A stretch of DNA of 64,000 nt from an uncultured Collinsella sp. (GCA_959026725.1 CAUFMG010000005.1:62001-126000), one strand, 5' to 3'. Positions 48,318-58,317 are shown, numbered from the stretch's first letter. Translations and numbers: made by a program. Notes: generated from the letters alone by a model not told the origin.

Positions 48318-48335
48318 GCCGTTCGGTAGAACGGC
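48318..48335. terminator. Hairpin after tyrS
   Basis: Perfect stem GCCGTTC-GGTA-GAACGGC, 5 nt beyond the tyrS stop. No T-run follows; may act as a 3' stabiliser rather than a terminator. Confidence 0.45.
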
Positions 48336-48339
48336 GTAA

Positions 48340-49551
48340 CTAAATAAGCTTGAAGCCCTTGCGCTTGCCCACGGAGAGAGTGTCGCCCAGCTTGAGGGCG
48401 CTGGGATCGATGTTATAGCTCTTGGGAGCCACGGCCTTGCCGTTGATTTTGACGCCGCCGCCGTCGATATCGCGACGAGCCTGGCCGGCGCTCGCCGAAA
48501 GACCCAGGTCCTTGAGCAAGCCGGCGAGGTAGATCTGGCCCTCGTCGTTGACGGTCAGCTCAACGTGCTTCTCGGGGAAGTCGGCGAGCTGGCCCTCCTT
48601 GAACACGCGGTCGAACTCGGCCTGAGCCTCGTCGCCGGCGCCGGCGCCGTGGTAGGTGTCGCACAGGTCGCGGCCCAGAGCACGCTTGAGCTCGTAGGGG
48701 TCGGCGGAGCCATCGGCCAGGGCGGCGTCGATCTTGTCGACCTCGGCAGGGGTGAGCGAGCTGGCCAGACGATAGTACTTGCCGATCATCTCGTCGGGGA
48801 TGGACATGGTCTTGCCGAACATGTCCTTGGGAGCGTCGGTCAGGCCGATGTAGTTACCATAGGACTTGGACATCTTGCGCACGCCGTCGGTGCCCTCGAG
48901 CAGCGGCATGGTGAGCGCAATCTGCGGCTCCATACCCATCTTCTCCATGAGCTCGCGGCCGGCGAGCAGGTTGAAGAGCTGATCGGTGCCGCCCATCTCC
49001 ACGTCGGCCTTGATCTGCACAGAGTCGAAAGCCTGCATCACGGGATACAGGAACTCATGCAGGGCGATCGGCGTCTGAGACTGGTAGCGCTTAGTAAAGT
49101 CGTCGCGCTCAAGGATGCGGGCGACGGTGAACTTGGAGCATACCTGCAGCAGGCCGGCCAGGTCCATCGAAAGGATCCAGTCACCGTTGTGCACGATGGT
49201 GGTCTTCTCGGGGTCCAGGATCTTCATGGCCTGGCTCACGTAGGTCTCGGCGTTGGCCTCGATCTGCTCCTGCGAAAGCTGCGGACGCGTGGAGTTCTTG
49301 CCCGAGGGGTCGCCGATCAGCGCGGTACCGTTGCCGATGATGAGGGTGACGTTGTGGCCCAGGTCCTGGAACTGACGCATCTTGCGCAGCGGCACGGCGT
49401 GGCCCAGGTGCAGGTCGGGGCTGGTGGGGTCGACGCCGAGCTTGATGTTGAGGGGCTCGCCCTTCTCAAGCTTCTTGCGAAGGTCGGCCTCGGGAACGAT
49501 CTGCGCGGCGCCCGAGGTGATGATACGCATTTGCTCGTCAACAGACAGCAT
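48340..49551 (-). CDS. tyrS: Tyrosyl-tRNA synthetase
   Basis: A 403-aa class I synthetase. HLGH (in SPDLHLGHAVPL) and KMSKS (in VRKMSKSYGNYIGL) are the ATP-binding signatures; a C-terminal S4 RNA-binding domain follows (SASAGQARRDIDGGGVKINGKAV). The form matches the TyrZ-like branch. ATG 49549-49551 follows AAAGGAGGATACCCA. No T-box leader is seen. It follows the U32 peptidase gene by 96 nt on the same strand. Confidence 0.95.
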   Translation of the reverse strand: MLSVDEQMRIITSGAAQIVPEADLRKKLEKGEPLNIKLGVDPTSPDLHLGHAVPLRKMRQFQDLGHNVTLIIGNGTALIGDPSGKNSTRPQLSQEQIEANAETYVSQAMKILDPEKTTIVHNGDWILSMDLAGLLQVCSKFTVARILERDDFTKRYQSQTPIALHEFLYPVMQAFDSVQIKADVEMGGTDQLFNLLAGRELMEKMGMEPQIALTMPLLEGTDGVRKMSKSYGNYIGLTDAPKDMFGKTMSIPDEMIGKYYRLASSLTPAEVDKIDAALADGSADPYELKRALGRDLCDTYHGAGAGDEAQAEFDRVFKEGQLADFPEKHVELTVNDEGQIYLAGLLKDLGLSASAGQARRDIDGGGVKINGKAVAPKSYNIDPSALKLGDTLSVGKRKGFKLI

Positions 49552-49647
49552 TGGGTATCCTCCTTTTGCTATAGCACCCTCGCCGAAAACGGCGGTGCTG
49601 GAAGTCCATAAACTCTCTTATGATAACAAACTGACGCGACGCGGCAC

Positions 49648-51606
49648 CTACGACAGGAAAATCCTCGTCCTGCCGCATGCGTCAATGGCAACTGGCAGAC
49701 GTGTACCGTCACGCTCGACCAGATAGCGTACCTGCCGACGACGCAAGCAGTCGCGGCAACGGACCTGTCCCGTCGCATCGGTGGCGCAGACGCCCTCGGC
49801 GGTCAGCAGGCAGTGCTCGCACACCATAAGCTCGGGACGGTCGGCGTCGACCGGACCCAAGACGCCGGGTTCAGCAGCCAGTTCGGCAATACGCTCCGCA
49901 TCATTGTCGAGCAACTCGGCCGGCAAGTACACCCGCCCCGCACCGAGTCCGCGCAGCCAGGTAAGCGTGGCCCGATTCGCGCAGAACACCGGCGCCGCCA
50001 CGTCAAACGTCACGCCCAGCTCGCGAGCGATCACCACCTGTCCCAGGTTGCGGCAGACGGCGCGCCCGGCACGCTGCATCAGTGAGCGGGTCCAGTCAGC
50101 GTCACTCGCGCGGCACACCTCGTCAAGCACCACAACGACGTCGGACAAATCGAGTTCTCCGCGCGGGTCGGCATCCATCAGCTGCCAAGCAAAATCCATG
50201 CGAGTGGGAACCGCGCACTCCACCAACTCCGTCGACGCACCGCCATCCACCGCAACGTCCTCAAAGGGCAGCACCTCAACGGCACGCGCAACGGGCGCAA
50301 TCGCATCCGCCTCGGCCCGCATGCGCTCCAACACCGTCGCCGTCTGCTCCAACACACCGGCGCTGCGAATCAGGTACACCTCGCAGCCCATGTCCACCTT
50401 ACGCTTGCAATGCACGACGACGCGCTTCCCCGCTGCGGCATCCACCGGGCAGGGCACCTGCGGCCAGCGCTTGGGCACATCGGGACGCGCGTCGACACCC
50501 GGATAGAACCGAATCTCGAGCGTGTCACCCGCCGCCACGGCGGCGTCGAGCTCAACGGTCACCTCTTCGTGGCCCACAGCGACCAAGCGCCCCACGCGCA
50601 CGCCCTGGTTAATTGCGCGCTCAAAGCTCATCAGCTCGGCACCCGAACGCCCTCGCAGGTACGCATCGGTAAACCCACGGTTAAACGACCTTCCCAGCTC
50701 GCGCTCAAGCTCTTCCACGGCACCGGGGTCCCACGCGCCGTCGCACAGCATATCGAGTGCCCGGCGCCACACCCGCACCACGTTGAATACGTAATCTGGG
50801 TTCTTCATGCGCCCCTCGATCTTGAGCGACGCCACGCCGGCATCTACAAGCTCGGGCAGATGCGCAATACCCAGATAGTCGCGCGGGCACAGCAGGCGAT
50901 CTCCCTCGACAGCAACAACACTCTGCCCCGCCTCGTCCACTAGGTCGTACGCCAGACGGCACGGCTGTGTGCAGTCGCCGCGCATCGCCGAGCGCCCACG
51001 CCGCAGGGCCGAGAACTCGCACGCCCCCGAATAGCCGATGCAAATCGCACCGTGGCAGAATACCTCAATGGGCACGCCCGTGGCACATAGCGTCGCAATC
51101 TCGTCGACCGTCAGCTCGCGTGCCGTCGTCACGCGCTCGACCCCCAGCTCGTCGGCGGCAAGCCGCACGGCACCCTCGCTATGAACGCCCGCCTGCGTGG
51201 ACAGGTGAATCTCGACCCCGGGAATCGCCGCGCGCAGCGCGCAGGCCAACCCGGCATCGGCCACAATCAGAGCATCGGCGCCCAGCTCCAGTGCATGAGC
51301 TCCCAGCGCCACCGCGTCGGACAGCTCATCGTCAAACACGAACACGTTGAGCGTCACGTACACACGCACGCCATGAGCATGCGCCACGGCACAACCGCGC
51401 GCAAACTCGTCATCCGTAAAGCCATGAGCGCTCACACGGGCGTTAAAGCCGCCCAACCCCGCATAGATGGCATCGGCACCCGCAGCGATGGCCGCAAGCA
51501 TCTGGTCGAGCCCGCCCGCCGGCGCCAGCAACTCGGGCAGCGCCGCACCGGCAGCATCCAATCTAGTCTCGTATTGTCCGCTCGGCCCCATCGTCCGAAT
51601 CGCCAT
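49648..51606 (-). CDS. U32 family peptidase
   Basis: A 652-aa protein. PELLAPAGGLDQMLAAIAAGADAIYAGLGGFNAR opens the U32 domain and EVFCHGAICIGYSGACEFSALRRGRSAMRGDCTQPCR carries its cysteine cluster. Family members RlhA and TrhP of E. coli act in RNA hydroxylation rather than proteolysis, so an RNA-modifying role is plausible. ATG 51604-51606 is chosen (AAGGAG 8 nt upstream); a nine-codon upstream extension lacks a site. A further CxxC pair is near the C-terminus (CEHCLLT.., CRDCLRR). Confidence 0.9.
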   Translation of the reverse strand: MAIRTMGPSGQYETRLDAAGAALPELLAPAGGLDQMLAAIAAGADAIYAGLGGFNARVSAHGFTDDEFARGCAVAHAHGVRVYVTLNVFVFDDELSDAVALGAHALELGADALIVADAGLACALRAAIPGVEIHLSTQAGVHSEGAVRLAADELGVERVTTARELTVDEIATLCATGVPIEVFCHGAICIGYSGACEFSALRRGRSAMRGDCTQPCRLAYDLVDEAGQSVVAVEGDRLLCPRDYLGIAHLPELVDAGVASLKIEGRMKNPDYVFNVVRVWRRALDMLCDGAWDPGAVEELERELGRSFNRGFTDAYLRGRSGAELMSFERAINQGVRVGRLVAVGHEEVTVELDAAVAAGDTLEIRFYPGVDARPDVPKRWPQVPCPVDAAAGKRVVVHCKRKVDMGCEVYLIRSAGVLEQTATVLERMRAEADAIAPVARAVEVLPFEDVAVDGGASTELVECAVPTRMDFAWQLMDADPRGELDLSDVVVVLDEVCRASDADWTRSLMQRAGRAVCRNLGQVVIARELGVTFDVAAPVFCANRATLTWLRGLGAGRVYLPAELLDNDAERIAELAAEPGVLGPVDADRPELMVCEHCLLTAEGVCATDATGQVRCRDCLRRRQVRYLVERDGTRLPVAIDACGRTRIFLS

Positions 51607-51768
51607 CGGCAAACTCCTTACCAAGGTATGCATTCACTCTGAAAAATGCTGTCTTCCAGCATACACGAGGCCTCGCGCGCCCCGTTTGGTTTATCGTGTA
51701 ATAACTTATGTCCATCCTGCCCCGACGGCACATCCGCCGTCCGGCACGACATACCTGGAGGTCAATAT

Positions 51769-53970
51769 ATGGGTCCTCGCCAACGACAGGGACGCAGCCG
51801 TTCAAAGACGCATGCCCTGCCCATAATCCTGCTCTCGTTTTTGGGCTTTTTGCTTATCGCGGGCGTGGCATTTGGCATCGGCATGGTCGGCAACGTCAAC
51901 CGCTGGCTGTCCGATCTGCCCGACTACACCGACGCCAACGCGTATCTGGTGAGCGAACCCACCGAGATCGTCGACTGCAACGGCAACAAGATCGCGAGCT
52001 TCTACACGCAAAACCGCAAGTCCATCACCAAGGACGAGGTCTCCCCCTACGTGCTGCAGGGCACCGTTGACGTCGAGGACGAGCGCTTCTACGAGCACGG
52101 CGGTATCGACCTGTGGGGTATCGCGCGTGCTGCGGTGGCAACCCTCGGCGGCGGGCACGAAGGCGCCTCGACTATCACCCAGCAGCTGGTGCGCAACACC
52201 ATCCTGCAGGAGGAGCAGTTCGACTCGACCATCGAGCGTAAGGTGCGCGAGGCCTACATCGCCGTCAAGATGGAGGACATGTACTCCAAAGACGAGATCC
52301 TCATGATGTACCTCAACACCATCTACTACGGTCACGGCGCCTACGGCATCGAGGCCGCAGCCGAAACCTATCTGTCCAAGAGCGCCGCCGACCTCACCCT
52401 GAGCGAGGCCGCACTGCTCATCGGCCTTCCCAACTCGCCCTCGCAGTACGACCCCACGGTCAACCCCGACCTGGCGCTGTCCCGTCGCAACAAGGTCCTT
52501 GACAACATGTTGCGCCTGGGCCACATCACGCAGGAGGAGCACGATGCCGCACAGGCCGAGCCCATCACCCTCAACGTGACCGAGATTTCGGGCAGCGGCG
52601 TCGACGTATACTCGCAGCCCTACTTTGTCGCCTATGTTAAGCAGCTGCTGGAGCAGGAGTTCTCGACCGACGTGCTCTTTAAGGGCGGCCTGACCGTCAA
52701 GACCACCATCGACCCCACGATGCAGCAGGTGGCAGAGAATGCCGTCCGCGAGCAGCTCGACACACTCTCACTCGACGGCCTGGACATGGGCATGGTCGTC
52801 GTCGACCCCAAGACCGGCTACATCAAGTGCATGGTGGGCGGCTACGACTACAACGCCGACGAGAACCACGTAAACCATGCCACGGCCAAGCGTCCCGTCG
52901 GCTCCACCTTTAAGGCCTTTACGCTGGCAACTGCCATCCAAAACGGCATGAACCCCAACGTCACCCTCAACTGCAACTCGCCGCTCAAGGCCAAGGGTAC
53001 CACGACCGAGGTCCAAAACTACGCCAACCATAGCTATGGCAACATCACGCTTAAGCAGGCAACGGCATACTCCTCCAACACCGGCTACATCCAGGTGGCG
53101 GAAGCCGTCGGCAACAGCAAGATCATCTCACTCGTCAAAAAGCTCGGCATCGATCCCGCCAAGGACAACATCGAGGACGTTCCCGTCATGACCCTCGGCA
53201 CCGGCTCGATCTCGCCGCTCGAGATGGCCGCCGCCTACGCGACGTTTGCCAACGGCGGCTACTATCGCCAGCCGATCGCCATCACCGAGATTGACTCTCG
53301 TACCGGTTCGGTGCTGTACCAGCACACCGACAATCCCTCACAGGTGCTTACCGAGGGCGAGGCCGCCGCGGTCACCGATGTTCTGTCCGGCGTCATGCAG
53401 GGCGGCGGTACGGGTGCTGCCGGTGCCCTGAGCGTCAACCAGCCCTATGCCGGCAAGACGGGCACCACCGACAACACCACCAACCTGTGGTTCTGCGGCT
53501 ATACCCCGCAGCTGGCGTGTGCCCTGTGGACCGGCTATTCCGCGGGCGAGATTCCCATTCAAAAATACGGCACAGACCTGCTGGGCGACAGCACCAACCT
53601 GCCTGTCTTTAAGCGGTTTATGAACACCGTTCTGACCGGTACCGAGCGCGAGGAGTTTGCGACCGGAACGGCTCCCACCTACAAGAACAACAGCGTCTGG
53701 AAGTTCTACGGCACCAACAACACCAAGAAGACGGAGAACGACGACAAGGACGAGGACGAGGACGAGGACGAAGAGGAAACCACCACCACAACGACTACCA
53801 CGACGACCACGACCACCGAGACCACGGGCGGCGACACCACCGGCGGCACCGGTACCACCGGTGGCTCGACGGGCGGATCCACTGGTGGTTCGACCGGCGG
53901 CGATGGCGGCACGCCTACGCCCACGCCCACTCCCGACCCCTCGCCCACGCCTGACGATACGGTCGGCTAG
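51769..53970 (+). CDS. Class A penicillin-binding protein (transglycosylase/transpeptidase)
   Basis: A 733-aa bifunctional peptidoglycan synthase. N-terminal anchor near residues 20-45. Transglycosylase domain with catalytic Glu about 103 (VEDERFYEHGG) and GASTITQQLVRNT. Transpeptidase SxxK at GSTFKAF near 379, SxN at SSNTGY near 435, KTG at GKTGTTDNT near 563. The last 85 residues are low complexity: an acidic DEDEDEDEE run, thirteen Thr, GGT/GGS repeats and a TPTPTP end, likely a wall-spanning tail. ATG 51769 follows CTGGAGGTCAATAT. Confidence 0.95.
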   Translation: MGPRQRQGRSRSKTHALPIILLSFLGFLLIAGVAFGIGMVGNVNRWLSDLPDYTDANAYLVSEPTEIVDCNGNKIASFYTQNRKSITKDEVSPYVLQGTVDVEDERFYEHGGIDLWGIARAAVATLGGGHEGASTITQQLVRNTILQEEQFDSTIERKVREAYIAVKMEDMYSKDEILMMYLNTIYYGHGAYGIEAAAETYLSKSAADLTLSEAALLIGLPNSPSQYDPTVNPDLALSRRNKVLDNMLRLGHITQEEHDAAQAEPITLNVTEISGSGVDVYSQPYFVAYVKQLLEQEFSTDVLFKGGLTVKTTIDPTMQQVAENAVREQLDTLSLDGLDMGMVVVDPKTGYIKCMVGGYDYNADENHVNHATAKRPVGSTFKAFTLATAIQNGMNPNVTLNCNSPLKAKGTTTEVQNYANHSYGNITLKQATAYSSNTGYIQVAEAVGNSKIISLVKKLGIDPAKDNIEDVPVMTLGTGSISPLEMAAAYATFANGGYYRQPIAITEIDSRTGSVLYQHTDNPSQVLTEGEAAAVTDVLSGVMQGGGTGAAGALSVNQPYAGKTGTTDNTTNLWFCGYTPQLACALWTGYSAGEIPIQKYGTDLLGDSTNLPVFKRFMNTVLTGTEREEFATGTAPTYKNNSVWKFYGTNNTKKTENDDKDEDEDEDEEETTTTTTTTTTTTTETTGGDTTGGTGTTGGSTGGSTGGSTGGDGGTPTPTPTPDPSPTPDDTVG

Positions 53971-53993
53971 AAATCATCCGGCCATAATCAACA

Positions 53994-54034
53994 AGGCCCC
54001 CGAGCAGCTTATTGAACTGCTCGGGGGTCTTTTA
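53994..54034 (+). terminator. Terminator after the penicillin-binding protein gene
   Basis: Perfect 11-nt stem CCCCCGAGCAG / CTGCTCGGGGG (53997-54007, 54017-54027) followed by TCTTTTA. Confidence 0.92.
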
Positions 54035-54156
54035 GTTTAAAGCGACCTGGTGGGCGGTCTTTATACCGACAGACAAAAGGGGGTACCGACCAACGTCGAT
54101 ACCCCTTACAAGCCACTATGTCAGCGCGCACAGTGCCGAGCGCACGACCCGCACGC

Positions 54157-54594
54157 CTACTTGCGAGAATTGCTCAGCTTATTGATCAGCGCCTCGAGAC
54201 GCTCGCCGTCCTCGGCCGTCTGGGCAATAACCAAAATCGTATCGTTGCCGGCAAGCGAGCCAAGCACATCGGGCAGCTCTGCCGCATCAACGGCGGCGGC
54301 GATGCCGGAAGCCGTGCCAGGCTGAGCCTTGATCATAACCAGATTATCGGTGCGCAGAACGCCCGTTACGAGCTCGGAAACCATACGCTGCAGGTGCAGG
54401 TCCTCTGCCAGAACATAGATGCCCTCAGGGAGCTTACGCAGCCCCATATCGGCAATATCGCGAGAGACAGTCGCCTGCGTGCAATCAAAGCCCATAGCGC
54501 GGAGCTCATCGACCAGCACGCGCTGCGTGCGGACGTCCTTATTGCGCACAATATCTCTAATGGCATCCTGGCGCCCATTGCGTTTTTTAGCCAT
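54157..54594 (-). CDS. argR: Arginine repressor ArgR
   Basis: A 145-aa arginine-responsive regulator. The N-terminal winged helix (TQRVLVDELRAMGFDCTQATVSRDIADMGLRK with the SRDI signature) and the C-terminal arginine-binding hexamer domain (KAQPGTASGIAAAVDAAELPDVLGSLAGNDTILVI) are complete. ATG 54592-54594 follows GGAGAGAGGGTTTGT. No arg biosynthesis genes lie in the window. Confidence 0.94.
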   Translation of the reverse strand: MAKKRNGRQDAIRDIVRNKDVRTQRVLVDELRAMGFDCTQATVSRDIADMGLRKLPEGIYVLAEDLHLQRMVSELVTGVLRTDNLVMIKAQPGTASGIAAAVDAAELPDVLGSLAGNDTILVIAQTAEDGERLEALINKLSNSRK

Positions 54595-54726
54595 ACAAAC
54601 CCTCTCTCCAAAAGATGGCGGAGACAATCAATCAGTGACTGAATAGTTTAACGCTATTTGAAGGCTTTTGTGTATAAGAACGCATTTCGAAACAATTCTA
54701 TGCAAATTTGTTTCGAGATGAGCCGT

Positions 54727-55767
54727 TTAGGCGGTTTTTGCGCCCGTCCGGTTAAGAAAAGCTGCCAGATGCGTACACATCACGCAGCGCGCGGGCTTGG
54801 CGCTGGCGATCGGCCCAAACAACAGACCGAGCCCCCGATGGTTATCCTTGAGCGCGGCGACCATCTGACGGGTTCGAGGCGCCTCGAGCATATCACGCAT
54901 ACGGGCGGAACGCTCGATTGACGACACCCCATGCGGGCTCAGACACAAATTCTCGATGCAGGCGACCAGTCCGGCAAAGTAGAACTTTTGGGTTGCCAGC
55001 TTGAGCCGACCACCGCTATCTGCTTCCGAGAGTGAGTCCGTAAGCTCGTCGAGCGCCCGGGTGTCATCGGATACCTTGGCATACATGGTGGGATCAAAGG
55101 CATCTGTAAGCTTAGGTGCCGCCGCGTGGAAACAAGCGTCGCCGCATCCGGAGACGCGCTGCGCCCGCGAGAGCGAGCACGCCATAAACCCAACTGTGCG
55201 AAACGCCTTGTCGTACAAAAGGCATGCCTCAAACAGCGGACGGCTATACATCACGCCAGAGGTCTGAACGACTAGGCCGCCTAAAATCAACTGGGACAGC
55301 CCGGTCACCATCGAAGATTTGCTATCAATGGAAATATGAGCAGCATCCAAGACGCGCGAATGGCGCTCTCGATGTGCATCATAGCGGTCGAGCGACACCG
55401 TGGGGAGCACTATGTCTGCCGCAGTATCGCACGCGATATCGACCATCTTGGAAAGAGACTGCGGAGCAAACCACTCATCGGCGTTCATGGCGATGATTTG
55501 AGAGCCGCGCGAGGCAGCAAAACCGGCACGAAGACAAGCGCCGCGCTTCGCGTCCTCGACGTCAATCAAATCAATATGGATGTCCCTGTCGGCTGCAACT
55601 TGAAGCGAATGGCGCACACCAGGCGCAGCATCGCGGCAGACAACGACAATCTGCAAATCGTAGAGGTCTTGGTTCTGGATACTCTCGAGCGCACGCATCG
55701 CATAGCTGGGCGAACCTTCTACCACAAGGATCACCGAAAGTCGCGGATGCGAGCCACGTCGAACCAA
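54727..55767 (-). CDS. Glycosyltransferase family 2-like protein
   Basis: A 346-aa protein with a GT-A nucleotide-diphospho-sugar fold at the N-terminus: RLSVILVVEGSPSYAMRALESIQNQ, then LQIVVVCRD, and MNADEWFAP at the usual DxD position, where the DxD is not exact. The C-terminal 150 residues are unassigned. Starts with TTG (55765-55767) after GAGAGGACGGATAAC. Substrate unknown; the missing exact DxD leaves activity in doubt. Confidence 0.72.
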   Translation of the reverse strand: MVRRGSHPRLSVILVVEGSPSYAMRALESIQNQDLYDLQIVVVCRDAAPGVRHSLQVAADRDIHIDLIDVEDAKRGACLRAGFAASRGSQIIAMNADEWFAPQSLSKMVDIACDTAADIVLPTVSLDRYDAHRERHSRVLDAAHISIDSKSSMVTGLSQLILGGLVVQTSGVMYSRPLFEACLLYDKAFRTVGFMACSLSRAQRVSGCGDACFHAAAPKLTDAFDPTMYAKVSDDTRALDELTDSLSEADSGGRLKLATQKFYFAGLVACIENLCLSPHGVSSIERSARMRDMLEAPRTRQMVAALKDNHRGLGLLFGPIASAKPARCVMCTHLAAFLNRTGAKTA

Positions 55768-55928
55768 GTTATCCGTCCTCTCGACAGCAATGAATCAAAC
55801 CGTGGTTCATGGTACACCCCATAAATAAAAGCAATGAGACACCGGTTGCACTGCACGCCAAGAACAGATGTTGCACACGCGCAGCCCACAGATGACAGAT
55901 GCCGACGAACGGCGCGTCAAGCCCTCCC

Positions 55929-56753
55929 CTAGTCGAGCACGACAAGCTCGGCGGGATCGTAATCCACGCCCATAAACGTAAGGCCGCAGGCAGGAGCCGT
56001 GGGGCCCGCAGCGGTACGATCGCAAGCATCGATGACCTCGCGCATCCACTCGGGTTTACGGCGATGCATGCCAATCTCGACAAGCGTGCCAACGATCGTG
56101 CGGACCATCGAATGCAGAAACGCATTGCCCTCGATGGTAAACGTCAGGATGTCCTCGCCAAACGCAACCTCATGGCCAAACTCGGCGCGCATTACGCAGC
56201 GGTGCGTAGGTTTGCCCACGGCAGAAGCAACCTTGCAAAAGCTTTTAAAGTCCTGCTCGCCCAGCAGCGCGGGGCAGGCAGCAGACATAGCCTCAACATC
56301 CAAGGGATAGCGATGCCACCACACCGCACCGCGGGACAGCACGGGGCGCGCATCTCGATCGGCAATACGGTACGTATACGTACGGGAACGCGCGTCAAAA
56401 CGTGCAGAAAAGCCTTTACGGGCCTTGTAGACCTCGTTGATGGCGATATCTTTGGGCAGCAGGGCATCCATAGCCCGCAGCCACCTACGGCGCGTTAGGG
56501 CGAGCTCAGCGTCCGTTACGGGCACGCTGATGTACTGAGCCACGGCATGCACGCCGGCATCGGTGCGACCCGCGCACGTCAGATCGATCGGACGGCGAAG
56601 CAGCGTCTCGATGGCTCGACGCAGCTCACCCGCAACCGTCGTCTGTCCCGGCTGCTCGGCAAAGCCGCTATAGGACGAGCCATCGTATGCCACGCGGAAA
56701 ACGAGCGTGGCATCGAGCTCTGGAATCGAATTGAAATCAGACGGCGCGGTCAT
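55929..56753 (-). CDS. truA: tRNA pseudouridine(38-40) synthase TruA
   Basis: A 274-aa enzyme modifying the tRNA anticodon arm. The catalytic Asp (about residue 65) is in CAGRTDAGVHAVAQ; FRVAYDGSSYSGFAEQPGQTTV and FLHSMVRTIVGTLVEIG are further family signatures. ATG 56751-56753 is preferred with GGGAGC upstream. It follows rplQ on the same strand but a terminator lies between. Confidence 0.95.
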   Translation of the reverse strand: MTAPSDFNSIPELDATLVFRVAYDGSSYSGFAEQPGQTTVAGELRRAIETLLRRPIDLTCAGRTDAGVHAVAQYISVPVTDAELALTRRRWLRAMDALLPKDIAINEVYKARKGFSARFDARSRTYTYRIADRDARPVLSRGAVWWHRYPLDVEAMSAACPALLGEQDFKSFCKVASAVGKPTHRCVMRAEFGHEVAFGEDILTFTIEGNAFLHSMVRTIVGTLVEIGMHRRKPEWMREVIDACDRTAAGPTAPACGLTFMGVDYDPAELVVLD

Positions 56754-56788
56754 GGGCGCTCCCAACAAACAGGCAATGGCATTTCGAC

Positions 56789-56819
56789 AAAAAAAGAGGG
56801 GTACGCGAACGTACCCCTC
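56789..56819 (-). terminator. Terminator after rplQ
   Basis: Perfect stem GAGGGGTACG / CGTACCCCTC (56796-56805, 56810-56819), loop CGAA, followed on the minus strand by seven T. Marks the end of the ribosomal protein operon. Confidence 0.92.
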
Positions 56820-56845
56820 GAATATAGCCTATGCAGACGGATTGT

Positions 56846-57313
56846 CTACTCAGCGGTCTCCTCAGCAGGAGCCTCCTCGGCAGCCTCGACCTTCTTGGGA
56901 GCAGCGGCCTTCTTGGGGGCCGGAGCAGCCTTCTTGGCCTTAGGCGTGCAAGGCTCGGTGACGAGCTCCATGATAACGATGGGAGCGTTGTCGCCCTTGC
57001 GGTTACCGAGCTTCATGATGCGGGTATAACCGCCGTTGCGATCCTGCCACATACCCTGGGCAGCCTTGTCGAAGATCTCGGCAACGAGCTGCTTATCGCC
57101 GAGCTTGGCGATAGCCAGACGACGAGAGTGCAGGTCGCCCTTCTTGGCCCAAGTGATGATCGGATCGACGACCGAACGCAGCGCCTTAGCGCGGGTCTCG
57201 GTGGTCTTGATGCGGTCGTTCTCGAAGAGGGCCTTAGCAAGGCTCTTCTTCATGGCCTTGGTGTGGCTCGCATCGGTGCCGAGCTTCAGGCCCTTCTTAA
57301 CGTTGTGACGCAT
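56846..57313 (-). CDS. rplQ: 50S ribosomal protein L17
   Basis: A 155-aa protein. Residues 1-118 are standard L17 (MRHNVKKGLKLGTDASHTKAMKKSLA, RNGGYTRIMKLGNRKGDNAPIVIMELV). The last 37 residues are an Ala, Lys, Pro and Glu-rich tail. ATG 57311-57313 has an upstream GAGGAGAAACTAG site. Last gene of the operon, after rpoA. Confidence 0.96.
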   Translation of the reverse strand: MRHNVKKGLKLGTDASHTKAMKKSLAKALFENDRIKTTETRAKALRSVVDPIITWAKKGDLHSRRLAIAKLGDKQLVAEIFDKAAQGMWQDRNGGYTRIMKLGNRKGDNAPIVIMELVTEPCTPKAKKAAPAPKKAAAPKKVEAAEEAPAEETAE

Positions 57314-57343
57314 GGTCTAGTTTCTCCTCAAATATGCGAAGCA

Positions 57344-58285
57344 TTAAGCCTTCAGGCTCAGGCCCATGGACTCAAGCTTGTCCTTCACTTCCTCGATCGA
57401 CTTAACACCGAAGTTACGGATGTTGAGCAGATCGTTCTCCGAGAACTCAACGAGCTGACGGACCGAGTGAATGCTGGCGCGCTTAAGGCAGTTGTAGGAA
57501 CGGACGGAAAGGTCCAGATCCTCGATCTGCTTGTCCAGCTCGGCGTTGTCGTTGGTGACCTCGGGAGCGAAGATCGAAGCCTCCTCCTCGACCTCGGGGG
57601 TCTCGGCAAGGTTCATAAAGGCGGCCATATGCTGGTTGATGATATTGGCAGCCTGGACCACGGCGTCGCGCGGGGCGATGGAGCCGTTGGTCTCGATCTC
57701 GAGGACAAGGCGGTCGTAGTCGGTGTGCTGACCGACACGGCAAGCCTCAACGAGCTTGGCGCAACGGGAAACCGGCGAGTACAGCGAGTCGACGTGGATC
57801 ACACCGATGGGATCGTTGTCGCGCTTGTTGGCCTCGCCAGAAACATAGCCGCGGCCATAGCCGATGCGCATGCTCATGGTGAGATGGCCACCCTCGGTGA
57901 GCGTAGCAATGTGCTGCTCGGGGTTGACCAGCTCAAACTCGGACGGAATAAAGAAGTCCGCACCGGTGACCTCGCAGGGGCCGTCAACCGAGATGGTGGC
58001 GGTCGCCTCGTCGGTCGTGCCGAGAGCCCTGAAGACAAGACCCTTGACATTCAGGACGATGTCGGTGACATCCTCGACCATGTTAGGGATGGTCATGAAC
58101 TCGTGCTGCGCACCATCGATCTGAATAGCCTCGACGGCGGCACCCTCGAGCGAGGACAGAAGAACGCGACGAAGGGAGTTACCCAGCGTATCGCCGTAAC
58201 CACGCTCGAGCGGCTCGACGGAGACACGAGCAGACGTCTCGTTGATCTCTTCGACCTGAACCTGAGGCCTAATGAATTCTGACAT
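57344..58285 (-). CDS. rpoA: RNA polymerase alpha subunit
   Basis: A 313-aa subunit. The N-terminal assembly domain (LERGYGDTLGNSLRRVLLSSLEGAAV) and the C-terminal DNA- and activator-binding domain (DLSVRSYNCLKRASIHSVRQLVEFSENDLLNIRNFG) are both complete, linked by an acidic spacer. ATG 58283-58285. Between rpsD and rplQ, as in most bacteria. Confidence 0.97.
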   Translation of the reverse strand: MSEFIRPQVQVEEINETSARVSVEPLERGYGDTLGNSLRRVLLSSLEGAAVEAIQIDGAQHEFMTIPNMVEDVTDIVLNVKGLVFRALGTTDEATATISVDGPCEVTGADFFIPSEFELVNPEQHIATLTEGGHLTMSMRIGYGRGYVSGEANKRDNDPIGVIHVDSLYSPVSRCAKLVEACRVGQHTDYDRLVLEIETNGSIAPRDAVVQAANIINQHMAAFMNLAETPEVEEEASIFAPEVTNDNAELDKQIEDLDLSVRSYNCLKRASIHSVRQLVEFSENDLLNIRNFGVKSIEEVKDKLESMGLSLKA

Positions 58286-58317
58286 GTATTACCTCCAGCC
58301 TCAGCAGCCCGGATGGA

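Larger units (their letters stand above)
47955..48339. other. tyrS-ade intergenic region
   Basis: 385 nt. It contains the tyrS 3' hairpin (48318-48335), structured element F2 (48203-48300) and a mosaic of repeat units (48083-48170). No gene seen. Confidence 0.7.

Noticed and set aside
49552..49647. T-box or other riboswitch before tyrS
   Set aside because: The leader is only 96 nt, lacks a T-box sequence and shows just one small hairpin (near 49581-49607).
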